Shown in pieces: positions 6,891 to 8,281 of a stretch of 8,281 nucleotides of DNA (the first letter of the stretch is position 1; each line of letters starts with the position of its first letter). A model generated the notes under the pieces. It was not told the DNA's origin. It saw only the letters and a program-made list of their open reading frames with translations, and made no database searches. The translations under genes and the position numbers were made by a program. Origin of the DNA: Dehalococcoidia bacterium (GTDB lineage Bacteria > Chloroflexota > Dehalococcoidia > Tepidiformales > Tepidiformaceae); the NCBI GenBank assembly GCA_009838385.1, contig VXRS01000101.1:1-8281 (forward strand). The letters run 5' to 3'.

Positions 6891-6895
6891 TGCAC

Positions 6896-7067
6896 GAAAA
6901 AGCGCTCCACCCGAGAGTGGAGCGCTTTCCGCTGGAGGTAGTTTCCCGGAGCCGGCGCGCCTCGGTTGCCCTTGGCCCACCTTCCCGTCCGTCTCCCCCG
7001 AAGGGGCTCCGTCCGGTCTCCGCTCACCCCGCCTCCAACGCAAATGAGGTTACCCGCGCGGAATTTG
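6896..7067 (-). ncRNA. Candidate structured small RNA with its own terminator
   Basis: Read leftward, this gap contains nested pairings. CAAAT/ATTTG (7067-7063 with 7045-7041) forms one hairpin. A nine-pair stem joins CGTTGGAGG (7040-7032) to CCTCCAGCG (6938-6930). Inside it GGAGACCGG (7021-7013) pairs with CCGGCTCC (6955-6948) with one bulged A. A CCCC/GGGG hairpin closes a UUCG tetraloop (7006-6995). The 12-pair terminator follows at 6928-6897. The long stem contains a U-G pair that would be a C-A mismatch on the plus strand, favouring minus-strand RNA. Upstream, TATAAC at 7127-7122 resembles a -10 box, but no -35 is evident. I do not recognise a known class: SRP, 6S, tmRNA, RNase P and the common riboswitch motifs were considered without a match. 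Chance folding of GC-rich DNA remains possible. Confidence 0.35.
6897..6928 (-). terminator. Leftward intrinsic terminator hairpin, copy 1
   Basis: A perfect 12-base-pair stem, AAAGCGCTCCAC (6899-6910) with GTGGAGCGCTTT (6917-6928), and a six-base loop. On the minus strand it ends in five U residues, giving a canonical leftward terminator. Read rightward it has only three U residues, so it could act weakly for the CocE gene. No minus-strand protein gene ends just before it, which suggests a non-coding transcript or a back-up terminator. Confidence 0.7.
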
Positions 7068-7172
7068 GCCTGTAAACCCTCTCCGCGCGTTCCTTGACGA
7101 ACCCTTCATCTACGCCCGCGCGTTATAGGGATTCTCGCCCTCAGGACGCCTGGATCGGCCTTCGAAGCCACG

Positions 7173-7202
7173 AAAAAGCGCCCCACCCGAAGGTGGAGCG
7201 CT
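7173..7202 (-). terminator. Intrinsic terminator of the flavin monooxygenase gene, copy 2
   Basis: On the minus strand AGCGCTCCACC (7202-7192) pairs with GGTGGGGCGCT (7187-7177) through an 11-pair stem with one U-G pair, capped by a UUCG tetraloop and followed by five U residues. It starts 24 bases after the stop of the gene at 7227. On the plus strand the U-G pair becomes a C-A mismatch and no T-run follows, so the direction is clear. The sequence closely resembles the hairpin at 6897-6928, including the flanking CACGAAAAAGCG. Confidence 0.85.
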
Positions 7203-7226
7203 CCCTCTTGCCGGCAGTAGGGCGCG

Positions 7227-8281
7227 CTAGCCGCGCCTGACCTCCGCGTACTGCGCCGGAATCTCCTCGCCGAGCCACGACTTGCCCATGATTCCGTAGT
7301 GGCGCCAGCTCACGCCTCCGTGCGCCGCCGCCTGGTGGGCGTCGCGCAGCTTCCGCTCGAGCGGATGCTCCATGCGGCTCGCCGTCGTCCCGGCCGTGTT
7401 GTGGATCACGTCGACCACGTGGCGGCAGGCCTGCGCCGCGTGCGTCGAGGCCAGCAGGCCCAGCCGCAGCAGGTCCCATTCCGGCACCGAGCGACCGCCG
7501 TCCAGCGGCCCCAGGTTCGCCTCGATGTCCTCCTGCGATTCCATCACGAAGGCCCGTGCTGCCCGCAGCGTCGCCTCCATCTCGCCCAGCCGGATATACG
7601 CCTCCGGCTGGTCCTTCAGCTGTGAGCCCGACATCCACGGTGTCTTCACCATCGCCAGGTCCACGAACGTGTCGACCGCGCCCCGCGCGATGCCCAGCGC
7701 CACGGCCGCCTTGTTGTAGGGAACCTGCGACGGATTGCGGTACGTGGGGTTCTCCCAGTGCTCCGTCGAGTCGAGCGCGTTCTGGGGCAGCATGTGCTTC
7801 GGCGGCACGTACTGGTTGACGATGCGAACGTCGTGGCTACCGGAGCCGCGCAGGCCCGCCATGTTCCACGTGTCCACCGGCACGAACTCGCCCTTTGGCA
7901 CCATGAACGATGCGTCCGCCATCTCGCCCGTGTCCTCGTCCACCACCTCGGCGGCGGGATTCAGGACCAGGTTCCAGGTGGCGTTGAAGCAACCGCTCGC
8001 GAACGCGCCCTGGTAGGTGGTGCGCCAGCCCTCGCCCTCGCGCTTCGCCGTCCGCCCGGGGAACTCGCCGTTGGGCGTCCCAAGGCCCGAGCAGACCAGG
8101 AAGTACCAGTCGTCGCAGATCTCGTGCGCGAAGGCCGGGTCCATCTGCCGCAGCACGAGCGCGTTGATCTCCGAGTTGATCTGCACGCACCACCCGATCG
8201 AGCCATCGATCGCGCACGTTTCCTCGATCGCCTCGATCTGGCCCCGCGCCGTCATGTCCTCGCCGCCGAGCTCCTTCGGCA
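7227..8281 (-). CDS. Flavin-dependent monooxygenase / acyl-CoA dehydrogenase type 2 (HpaH/HsaA-like), N-terminus cut by window edge
   Basis: From the right edge the minus strand reads PKELGGEDM and continues without a stop for 350 residues to TAG at 7227-7229. An ATG at 8253-8255 is therefore internal: PKELGG is the conserved N-terminal turn of this family, and roughly the first 30-50 residues are off-window. The next segments, IEETCAIDGSIGWCVQIN, then GLRGSGSHDV, and near the C-terminus HPLERKLRDAHQAAAHGGVS, match the group D flavin monooxygenases with an acyl-CoA dehydrogenase fold (PF08028 C-terminal domain). These include 4-hydroxyphenylacetate, 3-HSA and dibenzothiophene monooxygenases. 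They use reduced FMN or FAD from a separate reductase, which is not seen here, to hydroxylate aromatic or similar substrates. Whether this member is an oxygenase or a true dehydrogenase cannot be settled. A clean terminator follows. Confidence 0.9.
   Translation of the reverse strand, partial: PKELGGEDMTARGQIEAIEETCAIDGSIGWCVQINSEINALVLRQMDPAFAHEICDDWYFLVCSGLGTPNGEFPGRTAKREGEGWRTTYQGAFASGCFNATWNLVLNPAAEVVDEDTGEMADASFMVPKGEFVPVDTWNMAGLRGSGSHDVRIVNQYVPPKHMLPQNALDSTEHWENPTYRNPSQVPYNKAAVALGIARGAVDTFVDLAMVKTPWMSGSQLKDQPEAYIRLGEMEATLRAARAFVMESQEDIEANLGPLDGGRSVPEWDLLRLGLLASTHAAQACRHVVDVIHNTAGTTASRMEHPLERKLRDAHQAAAHGGVSWRHYGIMGKSWLGEEIPAQYAEVRRG

Noticed and set aside
6858..7075. Two 61-codon frames in the gap after the CocE gene, one on each strand
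   Set aside because: They cross the heptad repeat and the terminator hairpin, have no ribosome binding site, and have compositions expected of non-coding GC-rich DNA.
7093..7127. Plus-strand TTGACG (7093-7098) and TTATAG (7123-7128) as a promoter
   Set aside because: The spacing of about 24 bases is too long for a sigma-70-type promoter, and there is no rightward gene downstream.
7032..7140. tRNA or known riboswitch in the gap before the monooxygenase terminator
   Set aside because: No cloverleaf with a T-loop sequence could be built, and conserved boxes of the cobalamin, TPP, SAM, glycine, c-di-GMP and ZTP classes were not found by eye.

Overview
The window is a GC-rich, gene-dense stretch of a bacterial chromosome. 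It carries enzymes for catabolism or modification of organic compounds: a class III CoA-transferase, a carboxymuconolactone-decarboxylase-like protein, an F420-type LLM oxidoreductase, a cytochrome P450, a GMC flavoprotein oxidoreductase, a CocE/NonD hydrolase and an HpaH/HsaA-like flavin monooxygenase or acyl-CoA dehydrogenase. An F420/LLM enzyme next to CaiB, GMC, P450 and CocE proteins is common in Actinobacteria, in Chloroflexota (Dehalococcoidia/SAR202-like lineages) and in some proteobacterial soil or marine lineages. I cannot fix the phylum from this sequence. No rRNA, tRNA, transposase, integrase or CRISPR array is visible.

Layout. Position 1-242 (-): N-terminus of a CaiB/BaiF CoA-transferase running off the left edge. 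295-852 (+): CMD-like protein, divergent from the first. 862-1695 (-): LLM oxidoreductase, tail-to-tail with the CMD gene. 1782-2147 (+): small two-helix membrane protein whose reading frame runs into the end of the P450 gene. 2038-3357 (-): P450, preceded on the same strand by the GMC oxidoreductase (3444-4955). This pair could be co-transcribed across an 86-base gap filled by an inverted heptad-repeat element. 5056-6792 (+): CocE/NonD hydrolase, divergent from the GMC gene. 6793-7226: 434 bases without a credible protein gene. They hold a second copy of the heptad-repeat element, two related leftward terminator hairpins, and between them a stretch that folds well as a minus-strand RNA. 7227-8281 (-): flavin monooxygenase/acyl-CoA dehydrogenase whose N-terminus lies beyond the right edge.

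How the parts may work together (inference): the P450 and the flavin monooxygenase could introduce oxygen, the GMC enzyme could oxidise alcohols, the CocE hydrolase could open esters or amides, and the CoA-transferase could activate acids. No substrate can be named, and the frequent strand switches argue against a single operon. The most unusual content is non-coding: the heptad-repeat element that supplies the P450 start region, and the candidate structured RNA at about 6897-7067.
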